From Ferroglobus sp964463865 (GTDB lineage Archaea; Halobacteriota; Archaeoglobi; Archaeoglobales; Archaeoglobaceae): a DNA stretch of 6,957 nt. Made by a program: the position numbers and the translations under genes. Positions 1 to 5,476 of this stretch are shown piece by piece. The stretch lies in assembly GCA_964463865.1 (NCBI GenBank), contig CAYXDX010000081.1, positions 1-6,957 of the forward strand, given 5' to 3'. The notes beneath the pieces are model-generated. The model did not search any database. It was given only the letters and a program-made list of their open reading frames with translations, and was not told the origin of the DNA. Within the stretch, counting starts at the first letter, position 1; each line of letters starts with the position of its first letter.

Positions 1-611
1 TTTCCGTTCTTCGTCACGCCTATGAATCCGGTAACTACCGGGACGGTCTTCTTTATCGTTATCAGCGGTTCTATTCTACTTTTAATCAAAGAGTAAACCT
101 CGGGTAGCGGTTTTGCTCTACCATAATTGTCGTCCGTAACTATTCCAGCGTCACCGCCAGTTAAAGCGAGGCTATCGACTCCAAGGGAAATCAGGGTCGC
201 AGAAAATATAGGAGCAAGCAATCTCTCTCCGAAGGAGAGTATGTAATCTTCACTCCTCTTCGTAAGCTCTCCGAGGTAGCTGATCCCGAGGAGTATTTTT
301 TCGAGCTCGTCTATGAGGTTGTCGACCTTGTTTATCACCTTGTCCTTTATTCTGTCGTCCTTGACGGCTTTCTCTATCGCGTCGTAGTGCCTCTTTGCGA
401 GTTCTGCGATAAAGAGTTTAATGAATCCGTGAGACGACTCCTTGTAGCACTTGTGGGCCGCGTGAAGGAGCGAGTCCGTAACGCCCTGCATGGCAGAGAC
501 TACGACCACGACTTCATTATCTTTCGAAAATTTCTTGACGAGGTTAGCGCAATGAAGTATGCTCGCTCCGTCCTTTACGCTAACCCCTCCGAATTTCATT
601 ACAATTCTCAT
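1..611 (-). CDS. lysC: Aspartokinase, N-terminal part (3' end outside window)
   Basis: Aspartokinase phosphorylates L-aspartate with ATP, the committed step towards lysine, threonine and methionine; it acts in the cytoplasm. I translated the minus strand from the ATG at 611-609. It begins MRIVMKFGGVSV, the kinase N-terminus, with the KFGG signature at residues 6-9. VVVVSAMQGVTDSLL follows, then SFGE at 126-129 and GGDAGIVTDD with Asp154, all typical of the amino-acid kinase fold of aspartokinases. The frame stays open through GFIGVTKNG to the left edge, giving 203 codons of a family usually near 450, so the C-terminal regulatory ACT domains are not visible. The start at 611 was preferred to the internal ATG at 599 (residue 5) because family members keep a short hydrophobic strand before KFGG. 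A TATA-like box about 29 nt upstream fits a leaderless mRNA. The paralogous homoserine-dehydrogenase fusion cannot be excluded from the N-terminus alone. The lysine genes dapL and lysA lie on the same strand upstream. Confidence 0.93.
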   Translation of the reverse strand, partial: MRIVMKFGGVSVKDGASILHCANLVKKFSKDNEVVVVVSAMQGVTDSLLHAAHKCYKESSHGFIKLFIAELAKRHYDAIEKAVKDDRIKDKVINKVDNLIDELEKILLGISYLGELTKRSEDYILSFGERLLAPIFSATLISLGVDSLALTGGDAGIVTDDNYGRAKPLPEVYSLIKSRIEPLITIKKTVPVVTGFIGVTKNG

Positions 612-635
612 TCTCCAGAAAGCTTTAAAAGTGGA

Positions 636-643
636 AATATAAG
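636..643 (-). promoter_or_regulatory. TATA-like box for aspartokinase
   Basis: On the minus strand the run AAAACTTATATTTCC (647-633) contains CTTATATT, centred about 29 nt before the aspartokinase ATG. With an archaeal TATA box centred near -27, transcription would begin within a few bases of the start codon, so the mRNA would be leaderless or nearly so. The only purine-rich motif, GGAG at 616-613, is one base from the ATG and too close to act as a normal ribosome binding site. The box sits between the 3' end of the C/D box RNA (656) and the gene. Read-through from the RNA into the gene is the alternative. Confidence 0.5.
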
Positions 644-655
644 TTTTGCTAAATG

Positions 656-718
656 GTTTCGATCAGAGCCAGTGGCCTCATCACGGCTCAGACAAGGCTG
701 AATTCATCATCTCAAAAC
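656..718 (-). ncRNA. Archaeal C/D box sRNA (2'-O-methylation guide)
   Basis: Read on the minus strand, this 63-nt element has every part of an archaeal C/D box guide RNA in order. There is a 5' stem strand GTTTTGA (718-712), C box ATGATGA (710-704), a 12-nt guide ATTCAGCCTTGT (703-692) and D' box CTGA (691-688). A 3-nt spacer GCC precedes C' box GTGATGA (684-678), an 11-nt guide GGCCACTGGCT (677-667), D box CTGA (666-663) and a 3' stem strand TCGAAAC (662-656). The two stem strands pair over 7 bp with one G-U. Both C-type boxes match RUGAUGA exactly. Such RNAs assemble with L7Ae, Nop5 and fibrillarin and direct methylation opposite the fifth guide base upstream of D or D'. From memory of archaeal 16S rRNA, the D' guide pairs with CAAGGCUGAA just before the conserved AAACUUAAAG segment, predicting methylation of the first G of AAGG (about G902, E. 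coli numbering). I could not identify the D-guide target. The element is non-coding and lies between guaAA and aspartokinase. Confidence 0.93.
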
Positions 719-734
719 GCGATTCCACAAAGTG

Positions 735-742
735 CTATATAA
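735..742 (-). promoter_or_regulatory. TATA-like box, probably for the C/D box sRNA
   Basis: On the minus strand GGTTATATAGC (744-734) contains TTATATAG, centred near 738.5. A start 22-27 nt downstream falls at about 711-716, within the first stem strand of the C/D box RNA, so it could drive that RNA. The core is nearly symmetric (TATATA). On the plus strand it reads CTATATAA and could give an upstream guaAA start near 765. A second AT-rich patch at 748-760 could also serve the sRNA. The assignment is positional inference only. Confidence 0.4.
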
Positions 743-760
743 CCGTTACCTTAAGAAAGT

Positions 761-768
761 ATTAAAAA
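761..768 (+). promoter_or_regulatory. TATA-like box for guaAA
   Basis: GAAAGTATTAAAAAGC (755-770) resembles an archaeal BRE plus TATA element, with ATTAAAAA centred about 27 nt before the guaAA ATG at 792. That spacing predicts transcription starting at or next to the start codon. It agrees with the absence of any GGAGG or GGTGA motif in the bases before the ATG (GACTTTCCGTCGT). The expected product is therefore a leaderless guaAA-MFS mRNA. Confidence 0.55.
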
Positions 769-791
769 GCTGTGACAAGACTTTCCGTCGT

Positions 792-1343
792 ATGGTCAAG
801 ATTTACGTCGTCTATAATTACGGCCAATACAACCACCTGATACACAGAACCCTGAGAGACTTGGGTGTGGAGAGCAAGCTCATACAGAACACGACGCCCG
901 TAGAGGAAATTGACGCCGACGGTCTCGTCTTAGGCGGAGGCCCTTCGCTGGAGAGAACGGGAAACTGCGAGAAGTATCTCAGAGAACTCGACATTCCGAT
1001 TCTCGGAATCTGCCTGGGTCACCAGCTCATAGCAAAGGTGTTCGGAGGAGAGGTGGGAAGAGGTGAAAGCGGCGGATATGCAGAGGTCGTCGTGAAAATT
1101 CTCGAGAAAGACGAGCTCTTCGAAGGTTTCCCGGACGAGATAAAAGTCTGGGCGAGTCACATGGACGAGGTAAAAAAGATGCCCGAAGGGTTCAAGCTCC
1201 TCGCAAAGTCTGACATCTGCGAAGTCGAGGCAATGAGGCACGCTGAAAAGCCGATATTCGGTGTTCAGTGGCACCCGGAAGTTTACCACTCGGAATACGG
1301 AGTCGAGCTCTACAAGAACTTCGTGAACATCTGCAGAAAATGA
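792..1343 (+). CDS. guaAA: GMP synthase glutamine amidotransferase subunit (subunit A)
   Basis: This class I glutamine amidotransferase hydrolyses glutamine and passes ammonia to the separate ATP-pyrophosphatase subunit, which converts XMP to GMP. In archaea the two halves are commonly separate proteins, and the partner gene is not in this window. The 183-residue product has the full small-subunit length. Visible features are the N-terminal VVYNYGQYNHLIHR typical of the archaeal subunit, the oxyanion segment GLVLGGGPSLE (about 44-54), the nucleophile elbow GICLGHQ with Cys74, and HPEVYHSEYG with His161 and Glu163, completing the Cys-His-Glu triad. The ATG at 792 was chosen because homologues begin there. 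A GTG at 732 would add 20 basic residues without family support, and a TATA-like box at 761-768 would fall inside that extension. The stop TGA overlaps the ATG of the downstream MFS gene, so the two are probably translated together. The gene diverges from the C/D RNA and aspartokinase. Confidence 0.95.
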   Translation: MVKIYVVYNYGQYNHLIHRTLRDLGVESKLIQNTTPVEEIDADGLVLGGGPSLERTGNCEKYLRELDIPILGICLGHQLIAKVFGGEVGRGESGGYAEVVVKILEKDELFEGFPDEIKVWASHMDEVKKMPEGFKLLAKSDICEVEAMRHAEKPIFGVQWHPEVYHSEYGVELYKNFVNICRK

Positions 1344-1891
1344 AGAAGACCACGCTGTTCTCCCTGACACTCCTCCCGATGATGACGTCTTCCGGAATGA
1401 TCTATTCAGTGCTTCCCATATACATAGCCGAAGAGCTCGGAGCGACGAAGACGCAGGTCGGTTCCCTCTTCACTTTGGGAGCGTTGAGCGGAACCGTTAC
1501 CGCTTACGTTTTGGGAAAATTCGCTGACAGATACGGAAGAAAACCGCTAATTCTGATTTCGCAGATCTGCTTCTCGATAATAATGCTCGCGTATTCGTTC
1601 ATCAACGACGTCCTCTACGCTTACCCGATTCACGTATTCGAAGGGGTAGCCTGGAGTAGCCTCGGCGTCAGCGCTCCGACGCTTATCGCAGATTTGACCA
1701 AGAAGAAGGAGAGAGGAGAAGCGATGGGGATATACAACTCAACCTGGAGCATGGGCTGGACAATAGGTCCGATTCTCGGCGGTCTGCTGAGCGACATCTA
1801 CGGGTTCAAGTTCATGCTCAGGGTCTCGTTCCTGATGATAGTAGTGGGAACTCTCGCCTCGTATATAGTGCTCAGAGATTTAGAGGACTAA
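1340..1891 (+). CDS. Half-size MFS transporter (N-terminal six-helix bundle only)
   Basis: The product is a membrane protein of the major facilitator superfamily, resembling drug/H+ antiporter-like members; the substrate is unknown. The 183 residues contain six hydrophobic segments (about 5-29, 38-58, 69-88, 91-117, 130-150, 158-177). MFS motif A, GKFADRYGRK, lies at 59-68 between helices 2 and 3. The 4-5 loop ADLTKKKERGEAMG, a positively charged cytoplasmic loop, is also family-like. Ordinary MFS proteins have 12 helices and about 400 residues; this one ends after helix 6 at LRDLED, at the domain boundary. The start was set at the ATG at 1340, which overlaps the guaAA stop as ATGA; an earlier in-frame start would lie inside guaAA. 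The stop TAA overlaps the lysA stop on the other strand, so no C-terminal half remains downstream. It may be a decayed remnant or a functional half-transporter that dimerises. The open frame and intact motifs do not decide between these. Confidence 0.85.
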   Translation: MKKTTLFSLTLLPMMTSSGMIYSVLPIYIAEELGATKTQVGSLFTLGALSGTVTAYVLGKFADRYGRKPLILISQICFSIIMLAYSFINDVLYAYPIHVFEGVAWSSLGVSAPTLIADLTKKKERGEAMGIYNSTWSMGWTIGPILGGLLSDIYGFKFMLRVSFLMIVVGTLASYIVLRDLED

Positions 1892-3147
1892 ATCAAAAAT
1901 TCGGGAATTCTCTGCTTCGCGATGAGATCACCAAACGTCTCCCTTTCTCTAATAACGTAAGCCTTATCGCCGTCAACCAAAACTTCCGCGCACCTCGGTC
2001 TTCCGTTATACTGACTGCTCATGACGAAACCGTAGGCTCCGGCGTCAAATATCGCTATTATATCTCCTTTCTCAACCCTCGGAAGCTTCCTGTCTTCGCC
2101 GAGAACGTCTCCACTTTCGCATATCGGTCCGACCACGGTGTAAATCTCTTCCGGCTCTCTGTCCATCTTGTTCGCGACTACGATCTTGTGATACGCGCCG
2201 TACATTGCCGGTCTGATCAGAAGGTTGAAGCCCGCATCGACGTTGACGAAGTTTTTGAACGCTCTTTTGACGGAGTTGACCCTCGTTAGCAGTATCGTCG
2301 TGTTCCCGACGACGCTTCTTCCGGGCTCCAACCAGAGCTCAGGATTTGCGTCAAGCTCCTTCTTCCTCTCTTCGTAAACCGGCTTCAACGCGTTCGCGAG
2401 GTCTTCCGGTTTAGGAGCACCTTTGCCCTCGTAGTCTATGCCAAGACCTCCACCGAGGTCTAAGAACTCTAACTCCACTCCAAGGTCCTCTACCTTGGCG
2501 GCTAAGTCGAAGAGTTTGTTGAGAGCTTCGACGAACGGTGACAGCTCGGTTATCTGACTCCCTATGTGACAGTGGATTCCGACCGGAACCACGTTCGGCA
2601 GCTCGATCGAAAGTCTGTACGCGTCAAGAACGTTTTCGGCCGGAATTCCGAACTTCGACTTCTTCAATCCGGTAGCTATTTTGGGGTGCGTTTTCGGGTC
2701 TATGTCCGGATTGACCCTGAAAGCTATTTCCACCTCCACTCCTTTCTCGCTCGCAATCTCGGATATCGCGTAAAGTTCGTCCACACCGTCCACGCTGAAC
2801 TTGACTCCAGCGTCAATTCCGGCGGAGATTTCCTCGTCGCTCTTAGAGTTCCCGTTGAAAAGAATGTATTCTCTATCGAATCCCGCGAGTAAGGACATGT
2901 ATAGCTCTCCGTGAGAGAACACGTCAGCACCGAATCCCTCTTTCGCTAAAATCTTTAATATCGCGAGGTTGTTGTTTGCCTTTACGGCGTAGAGTAGTCT
3001 TGCCCAGCTAAAAGCATCTTTGTAGGCTTTTATGTTATCCCTCAATCTTTTCAGAGACGTTACGTAAAGCGGAGTTCCGAACTTCTCCACGAGCTCTAAA
3101 CAACTTACTTCCTCGACGTGCAGCACGCCATTTCTGTTTTCAAACAT
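1888..3147 (-). CDS. lysA: Diaminopimelate decarboxylase
   Basis: This PLP-dependent, fold III (alanine-racemase-like) decarboxylase converts meso-diaminopimelate to L-lysine and CO2, the last step of the pathway. The 419-residue length is normal. Visible motifs are YAVKANNN with the PLP lysine Lys56, ADVFSHGEL near 75-82, HCHIGSQ with His192 and His194, the phosphate-binding glycine loop LGGGLG near 231-236, and EPGRS with Glu274. CESGD with Cys343, contributed across the dimer interface, and DAGAYGFVMSSQYN near the C-terminus complete the set. CESGD and the overall motif set favour diaminopimelate over ornithine or arginine as substrate. The ATG at 3147 lies inside the end of dapL (8-nt overlap, ATGTTTGA), so translation is probably coupled; only a weak GGAG lies 10 nt upstream. 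The TAG stop interlocks with the TAA of the convergent MFS gene. A T5 run in the last codons (1899-1895) is the only terminator-like sequence seen. Confidence 0.97.
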   Translation of the reverse strand: MFENRNGVLHVEEVSCLELVEKFGTPLYVTSLKRLRDNIKAYKDAFSWARLLYAVKANNNLAILKILAKEGFGADVFSHGELYMSLLAGFDREYILFNGNSKSDEEISAGIDAGVKFSVDGVDELYAISEIASEKGVEVEIAFRVNPDIDPKTHPKIATGLKKSKFGIPAENVLDAYRLSIELPNVVPVGIHCHIGSQITELSPFVEALNKLFDLAAKVEDLGVELEFLDLGGGLGIDYEGKGAPKPEDLANALKPVYEERKKELDANPELWLEPGRSVVGNTTILLTRVNSVKRAFKNFVNVDAGFNLLIRPAMYGAYHKIVVANKMDREPEEIYTVVGPICESGDVLGEDRKLPRVEKGDIIAIFDAGAYGFVMSSQYNGRPRCAEVLVDGDKAYVIRERETFGDLIAKQRIPEFLI

Positions 3148-4294
3148 TTAGGGCACGCTCCATCCTTTCGAGTGCTTCCTTAATTCTCTCAACGCTTCTC
3201 GTCAAGGCAAACCTGACGAAACCTTCTCCGTGTTCTCCGAATCCCACGCCAGGAGTTACCAAGACGCCAGCTTTGTCAAGCAGATTTTTCGCGAACTCTA
3301 AACTGCTACCCCCAACTTTGAGCCAAACGTAAAACGTGGCCTTCGGCTTCTCGACGTCGAATCCAAGTTTTCTCAGCCCCTCGACAAGAACGTCCCTCCT
3401 CTCCTTGTACACCCTGTTGTTTTCATCTATCACGCTGTCGTCACCGTTTAAAGCTGCTATCGCAGCGTCCTGAACGGCCTGAAAAACCCCGCTGTCGACG
3501 TTCGTCTTGACCTTGAGCAGACCTTTTAAAATCTCCTCGTTCCCGACCGCGTATCCGATCCTCCAGCCAGTCATGTTGTAAGTTTTGCTCAGCGACCCGA
3601 ACTCGATCGTGCACTCGAACGCGTTTTCGTATTCCAGGAAGCTCTTGGGCCTGTAATCGAAAGCTACTTCGCTGTAAGCGGCGTCGTGAGCGAGGATTAT
3701 TCCGTTATCGATGCAGAAGTCGACACACTCCTTGATGAAGTCCATCTCCGCCACGGCAGTGGTTGGATTGTTCGGATAGTTGAGGAACAGGACCTTCGCC
3801 TTTTTAACGACCTCGTCAGGAACGCTTTCTAAGTCCGGTAAAAAACCGTTCTCCTCTTTTAGGGGAAGAGCATACGGTCTCCCACCGGCGAGTATCGTGG
3901 AGGAAGAGTAAACGGGATAAGCTGGATCTGGAACGAGAACGTAATCTCCCGGATTTACGAACGCCAAAGGAAGGTGAGCTATACCTTCTTTAGATCCGAT
4001 CAGCGCTATTACTTCTTTCTCCGCGTCAAGTGAGACGCTCTTTCTTCTTCTGTAGAAGTTAGCCACGGCCTCTCTGAACTCTGGCTTCCCTTCGTAACTC
4101 GGATACTTGTGGTTTTCAGGCTTTTCCACCGCTCTCTTCATCGCCTCTACGATATGTTTCGGCGTGGGAAGGTCCGGATCACCGACGCCGAAGTCGATAA
4201 CGTCGACGCCTTCCGAGATCTTTCTCTTCTTCATTTCGTCAAGCTCGGCGAAAAGGTACGGTGGCAGAACCTTTAACCTCTCGGCTAATTCCAC
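3140..4294 (-). CDS. dapL: LL-diaminopimelate aminotransferase
   Basis: This class I/II PLP aminotransferase most likely converts tetrahydrodipicolinate and glutamate directly to LL-diaminopimelate, bypassing the acylated intermediates. The 384-residue product shows IDFGVGDPDLPTP (about 33-45), KYPSYEGKPEFREAVA, NYPNNPTT with Asn176, DAAYSE with Asp204 and Tyr207, the PLP lysine Lys237 in GSLSKTYNMTGWRIGY, and RFALTRS with the carboxylate-binding Arg361. The start is the GTG at 4294, chosen for the strong AAGGAGGTG seven bases upstream of it. Its stop overlaps the lysA start by 8 nt, and that pairing with diaminopimelate decarboxylase is the main reason for naming DapL rather than a general alanine or aspartate aminotransferase, which share these motifs. 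It lies 50 nt downstream of citrate synthase, with an AT-rich promoter-like stretch between them, so it may be both an operon member and a separate start point. Confidence 0.9.
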   Translation of the reverse strand: MELAERLKVLPPYLFAELDEMKKRKISEGVDVIDFGVGDPDLPTPKHIVEAMKRAVEKPENHKYPSYEGKPEFREAVANFYRRRKSVSLDAEKEVIALIGSKEGIAHLPLAFVNPGDYVLVPDPAYPVYSSSTILAGGRPYALPLKEENGFLPDLESVPDEVVKKAKVLFLNYPNNPTTAVAEMDFIKECVDFCIDNGIILAHDAAYSEVAFDYRPKSFLEYENAFECTIEFGSLSKTYNMTGWRIGYAVGNEEILKGLLKVKTNVDSGVFQAVQDAAIAALNGDDSVIDENNRVYKERRDVLVEGLRKLGFDVEKPKATFYVWLKVGGSSLEFAKNLLDKAGVLVTPGVGFGEHGEGFVRFALTRSVERIKEALERMERALNV

Positions 4295-4299
4295 GCGAA

Positions 4300-4308
4300 C
4301 ACCTCCTT
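4300..4308 (-). promoter_or_regulatory. Strong ribosome binding site of dapL
   Basis: AAGGAGGTG on the minus strand is a near-complete complement of the archaeal 16S 3' end. GGAGG ends seven bases before the GTG at 4294-4292. It fixes the non-ATG start of dapL and shows that this gene has a leadered message, unlike aspartokinase and guaAA. Confidence 0.85.
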
Positions 4309-4316
4309 GAAAATGA

Positions 4317-4328
4317 GGAGTTCACTCC
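4317..4328. repeat. Short palindrome in the dapL leader or promoter
   Basis: GGAGTTCACTCC has 5-bp inverted arms (GGAGT / ACTCC) around a 2-base centre. It lies directly between the AT-rich promoter-like run (4329-4349) and the dapL ribosome binding site, where a repressor dimer could sit. The arms are short enough to occur by chance, and no second copy is seen upstream of the other lysine genes in the window. Confidence 0.3.
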
Positions 4329-4349
4329 AAATTAAAAAATTTTGTTAAT
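4329..4349 (-). promoter_or_regulatory. AT-rich gltA-dapL spacer: possible terminator and/or dapL promoter
   Basis: The minus strand reads AACAAAATTTTTTAATTTGG just after and across the citrate synthase stop. The T6 run (4339-4334) is a plausible archaeal oligo-T terminator for the deoA-gltA transcript. TTTTAATT (4337-4330) or the AT block just before it could serve as a TATA box for dapL, with a start in about 4307-4320. The stretch is also an imperfect inverted repeat (ATTAA ... TTAAT). Sequence alone does not say which role, if any, it has. Confidence 0.35.
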
Positions 4350-5475
4350 CTCTCTCTTCTATAGGAATGTATTTTCTCCGAGATTTGCCAACGTATTTGG
4401 CGCGAGGTCTTATCAGAGTGTTGACTTTGTATTGCTCGATTATGTGAGCAGTCCAGCCGGCAATTCTGCCGAGAGCGAATATGTTTATGAACATGTCGTC
4501 CGGTATGCCAAGGTTCGCGTATATGCTCGCGGAGTAAAAGTCGACGTTAGGTAGCAGCCCCTTGTGTTTCCTTACCGCCTCCTCCACGGCCTCGCTTATC
4601 TTATACCACCTCGGATCTTTTATTTCTGCGAGCTTCCTCGCAAGAGCTTTGAGCTCTATCGTCCTCGGATCCATGACGTTTTTGTAAACTCTGTGGCCGA
4701 ATCCCATTATCCTTTCGCCCTTCTCAAGCTTCTCCTTGACGTAACTCTCCGCCCTCCACGGAACCGCTATTTCCCGTAGCATCTCCATGACCTTCTGACT
4801 CGCTCCACCGTGCAGAGGTCCCATCAAAGTCCCGGTAGCCGCGACGACGCACGCATACATGTCCGCGAGAGTTGACGCTGCGACTCTTGCCGCGAAAGTG
4901 GAGGCGTTCAGTTCGTGATCGGCGTGAAGTATCAGATCGACGTCGAGTGCCCTCGCTTCTATCTCGTTCGGCTCTTCTCCGTGAAGCATGTAGAGGAAGT
5001 TCTCGGCATGACCGAGCTCTTCGTTCGGATGGACGAGCTTCTGGCCAGTCCTTATTCTGTGGAAGTAAGCTACGATCGTCGGAAGTTTGGCTATTAAGTT
5101 CTTGGCTTTTTCAAGGCTTTTCTCTTCGCTCGTGTGGTGAATGTATTTGTCGAGCGTCCCGAGGTAGCTTACCGCCGTCCTCAACGCTACCATTGGATGG
5201 CTAAACGGAGAGAGATTCGTCAGCAATCCGATAACCTGTGGGGGTAGCTCTCTTCTTTCCTTCAGCTCCTCGCTAAACAATTCGAGTTCGCTCTTCGAAG
5301 GTAACTCCCCGTATAGCAGGAGGTAGGCTACTTCTTCGTAGCAGGAGTGCTTCGCGAGGTCGTGGATGTTGTATCCCCTGTATTCGAGAATTGCTTCTCC
5401 GTTCTCAATAACAATCCTACTTATCTCGGTCTCGCAGGCAATTACATCCCTCAAACCTTCCATAACCTCTACCAC
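4345..5475 (-). CDS. gltA: Citrate synthase
   Basis: The enzyme condenses oxaloacetate and acetyl-CoA to citrate in central carbon metabolism. The 376-residue product has the short archaeal/Gram-positive-type length. Visible are LEYRGYNIHDLA near the N-terminus, the conserved LILHADHELNASTF, and the catalytic triad residues His222 in GPLHGGAS, His261 in GFGHRVYK and Asp312 in NVDFYSA. The C-terminal arginine segment is LIRPRAKYVG. The start was placed at the GTG at 5475: GGTGA (5486-5482) lies six bases upstream. The ATG at 5463 has its only purine run (GAGGTT) adjacent to it, which is poor spacing. The gene begins one base after the AMP phosphorylase stop, so the two are almost certainly one transcript. 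2-Methylcitrate synthase shares this architecture and cannot be excluded, but no propionate-pathway gene is nearby. Confidence 0.95.
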   Translation of the reverse strand: MVEVMEGLRDVIACETEISRIVIENGEAILEYRGYNIHDLAKHSCYEEVAYLLLYGELPSKSELELFSEELKERRELPPQVIGLLTNLSPFSHPMVALRTAVSYLGTLDKYIHHTSEEKSLEKAKNLIAKLPTIVAYFHRIRTGQKLVHPNEELGHAENFLYMLHGEEPNEIEARALDVDLILHADHELNASTFAARVAASTLADMYACVVAATGTLMGPLHGGASQKVMEMLREIAVPWRAESYVKEKLEKGERIMGFGHRVYKNVMDPRTIELKALARKLAEIKDPRWYKISEAVEEAVRKHKGLLPNVDFYSASIYANLGIPDDMFINIFALGRIAGWTAHIIEQYKVNTLIRPRAKYVGKSRRKYIPIEERD

Positions 5476-5476
5476 G

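Noticed and set aside
666..689. GC-rich hairpin as an intrinsic terminator or operator between the divergent genes
   Set aside because: There is no T run after it, and the same bases are better explained as the D', C', guide and D parts of the C/D box RNA.
387..701. Plus-strand open frame of 104 codons opposite the aspartokinase start
   Set aside because: It runs antisense through the aspartokinase N-terminus and the C/D box RNA; the protein resembles no family, and the opposite strand is clearly coding.
732..791. GTG at 732 as the start of guaAA
   Set aside because: It would add 20 basic residues absent from the family and would place the TATA-like box at 761-768 inside the gene. The ATG at 792 gives the expected N-terminus.
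930..1370. Minus-strand open frame antisense to guaAA
   Set aside because: It lies entirely opposite the well-supported guaAA and MFS start; the translation has no recognisable motifs.
1376..1386. GATGATGA-like C-box match at the start of the MFS gene
   Set aside because: No CTGA boxes follow at guide spacing and there is no closing stem; the bases encode two methionines and a threonine of helix 1.
1892..2400. A frameshifted C-terminal half of the MFS transporter beyond its stop
   Set aside because: This region is fully occupied by lysA on the other strand, and the plus-strand frames show no six-helix hydrophobic pattern.
4872..5204. Plus-strand arginine/serine-rich open frame
   Set aside because: It is the antisense shadow of citrate synthase and has low-complexity composition typical of reversed codons.
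5461..5463. ATG at 5463 as the citrate synthase start
   Set aside because: It would leave GGTGA without a suitably spaced start; the GTG at 5475 has six-base spacing and abuts the deoA stop. The ATG remains a minor alternative.
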